Shown here: positions 16,375-16,524 of the stretch, in pieces
Position numbering within the stretch: the stretch's first letter is position 1
Layout of the letters: the number at the start of each line of letters is the position of its first letter
NCBI RefSeq assembly: GCF_000282995.1
Contig: NZ_ALEE01000138.1
Span: 1 to 16,524 of the forward strand
Origin: Melaminivora alkalimesophila
GTDB lineage: Bacteria; Pseudomonadota; Gammaproteobacteria; Burkholderiales; Burkholderiaceae_C
Length of the DNA: 16,524 nucleotides
Direction of reading: 5' to 3'
Notes under the pieces: generated by a model
Seen by the model: the letters and a program-made list of their open reading frames with translations, nothing else
Told to the model about the DNA's origin: nothing
Database searches by the model: none
Made by a program: the position numbers and the translations under genes

Positions 16375-16524
16375 ATGACCGTCACCCTCAGCTTCCTCGG
16401 CGGGGCCGGCACCGTCACCGGCTCCAAGTACCTCGTGCGCCACGGCGGGCGCGCCCTGCTGGTGGACTGTGGCCTGTTCCAGGGCTACAAGCTGCTGCGC
16501 CAGCGCAACTGGCAGCCGCTGCCA
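16375..16524 (+). CDS. Beta-CASP metallo-beta-lactamase-fold nuclease (3' truncated)
   Basis: Only the first 50 residues are in the window. The start [20 protein letters not shown] followed by [19 protein letters not shown] is characteristic of the metallo-beta-lactamase-fold RNA nucleases related to CPSF73 (beta-CASP group). The metal-binding HxHxDH motif would come later and cannot be checked. An in-frame ATG at 16324 would add 17 residues, but the chosen start gives the family N-terminus. No clear ribosome-binding site is visible. It is separated from the P450 gene by 74 bases with a hairpin, so it may be a separate unit. Confidence 0.85.
   Translation, partial: MTVTLSFLGGAGTVTGSKYLVRHGGRALLVDCGLFQGYKLLRQRNWQPLP

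Overview
The window is a GC-rich (about 65-70 % by eye) chromosomal segment from a betaproteobacterium, most likely of the order Burkholderiales. This is inferred from the gene order rpsF-priB-rpsR-rplI next to dnaB, from the protein sequences, and from a ubiquinone pathway that includes the oxygen-independent UbiT/U/V proteins. A facultatively anaerobic or microaerobic lifestyle is therefore likely. Coding density is high. I saw no insertion sequence, CRISPR array, tRNA or rRNA.

Left part (1-4639): the 3' part of a PIN-PhoH ATPase gene is followed two bases later by a small coiled-coil membrane protein gene. Convergent to these, on the minus strand, lie dnaB and then the ribosomal operon rpsF-priB-rpsR-rplI, which ends in a good intrinsic terminator. 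The dnaB promoter region carries a perfect consensus DnaA box just upstream of a plausible promoter.

Middle part (4640-8860): a 308-base divergent region separates rpsF from the chaperone operon grpE-dnaK-dnaJ. It carries a minus-strand TATAAT promoter with a long structured rpsF leader and a plus-strand heat-shock (sigma-32 type) promoter. A second sigma-32 type promoter with the same 13-base spacer lies directly before dnaK. The whole Hsp70 machine (nucleotide-exchange factor, Hsp70, J-protein) is encoded together.

Right part (8860-16524): a minus-strand tryptophanase gene (tnaA) is divergent from a tight plus-strand cluster ubiU-ubiV-ubiT-ubiX-ubiD-cytochrome P450. UbiU and UbiV have all eight iron-sulfur cysteines with the E. 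coli spacing. A good FNR/ANR-type box (TTGAC-N4-ATCAG) lies just before ubiU, which suggests induction when oxygen is scarce. UbiX makes the prenylated FMN needed by UbiD, so the cluster pairs oxygen-independent ring hydroxylation with ring decarboxylation. The P450 at the end has no known role in this pathway and an atypical I-helix; it is the most puzzling gene here. The window ends in the first 50 codons of a beta-CASP metallo-beta-lactamase-fold nuclease gene.
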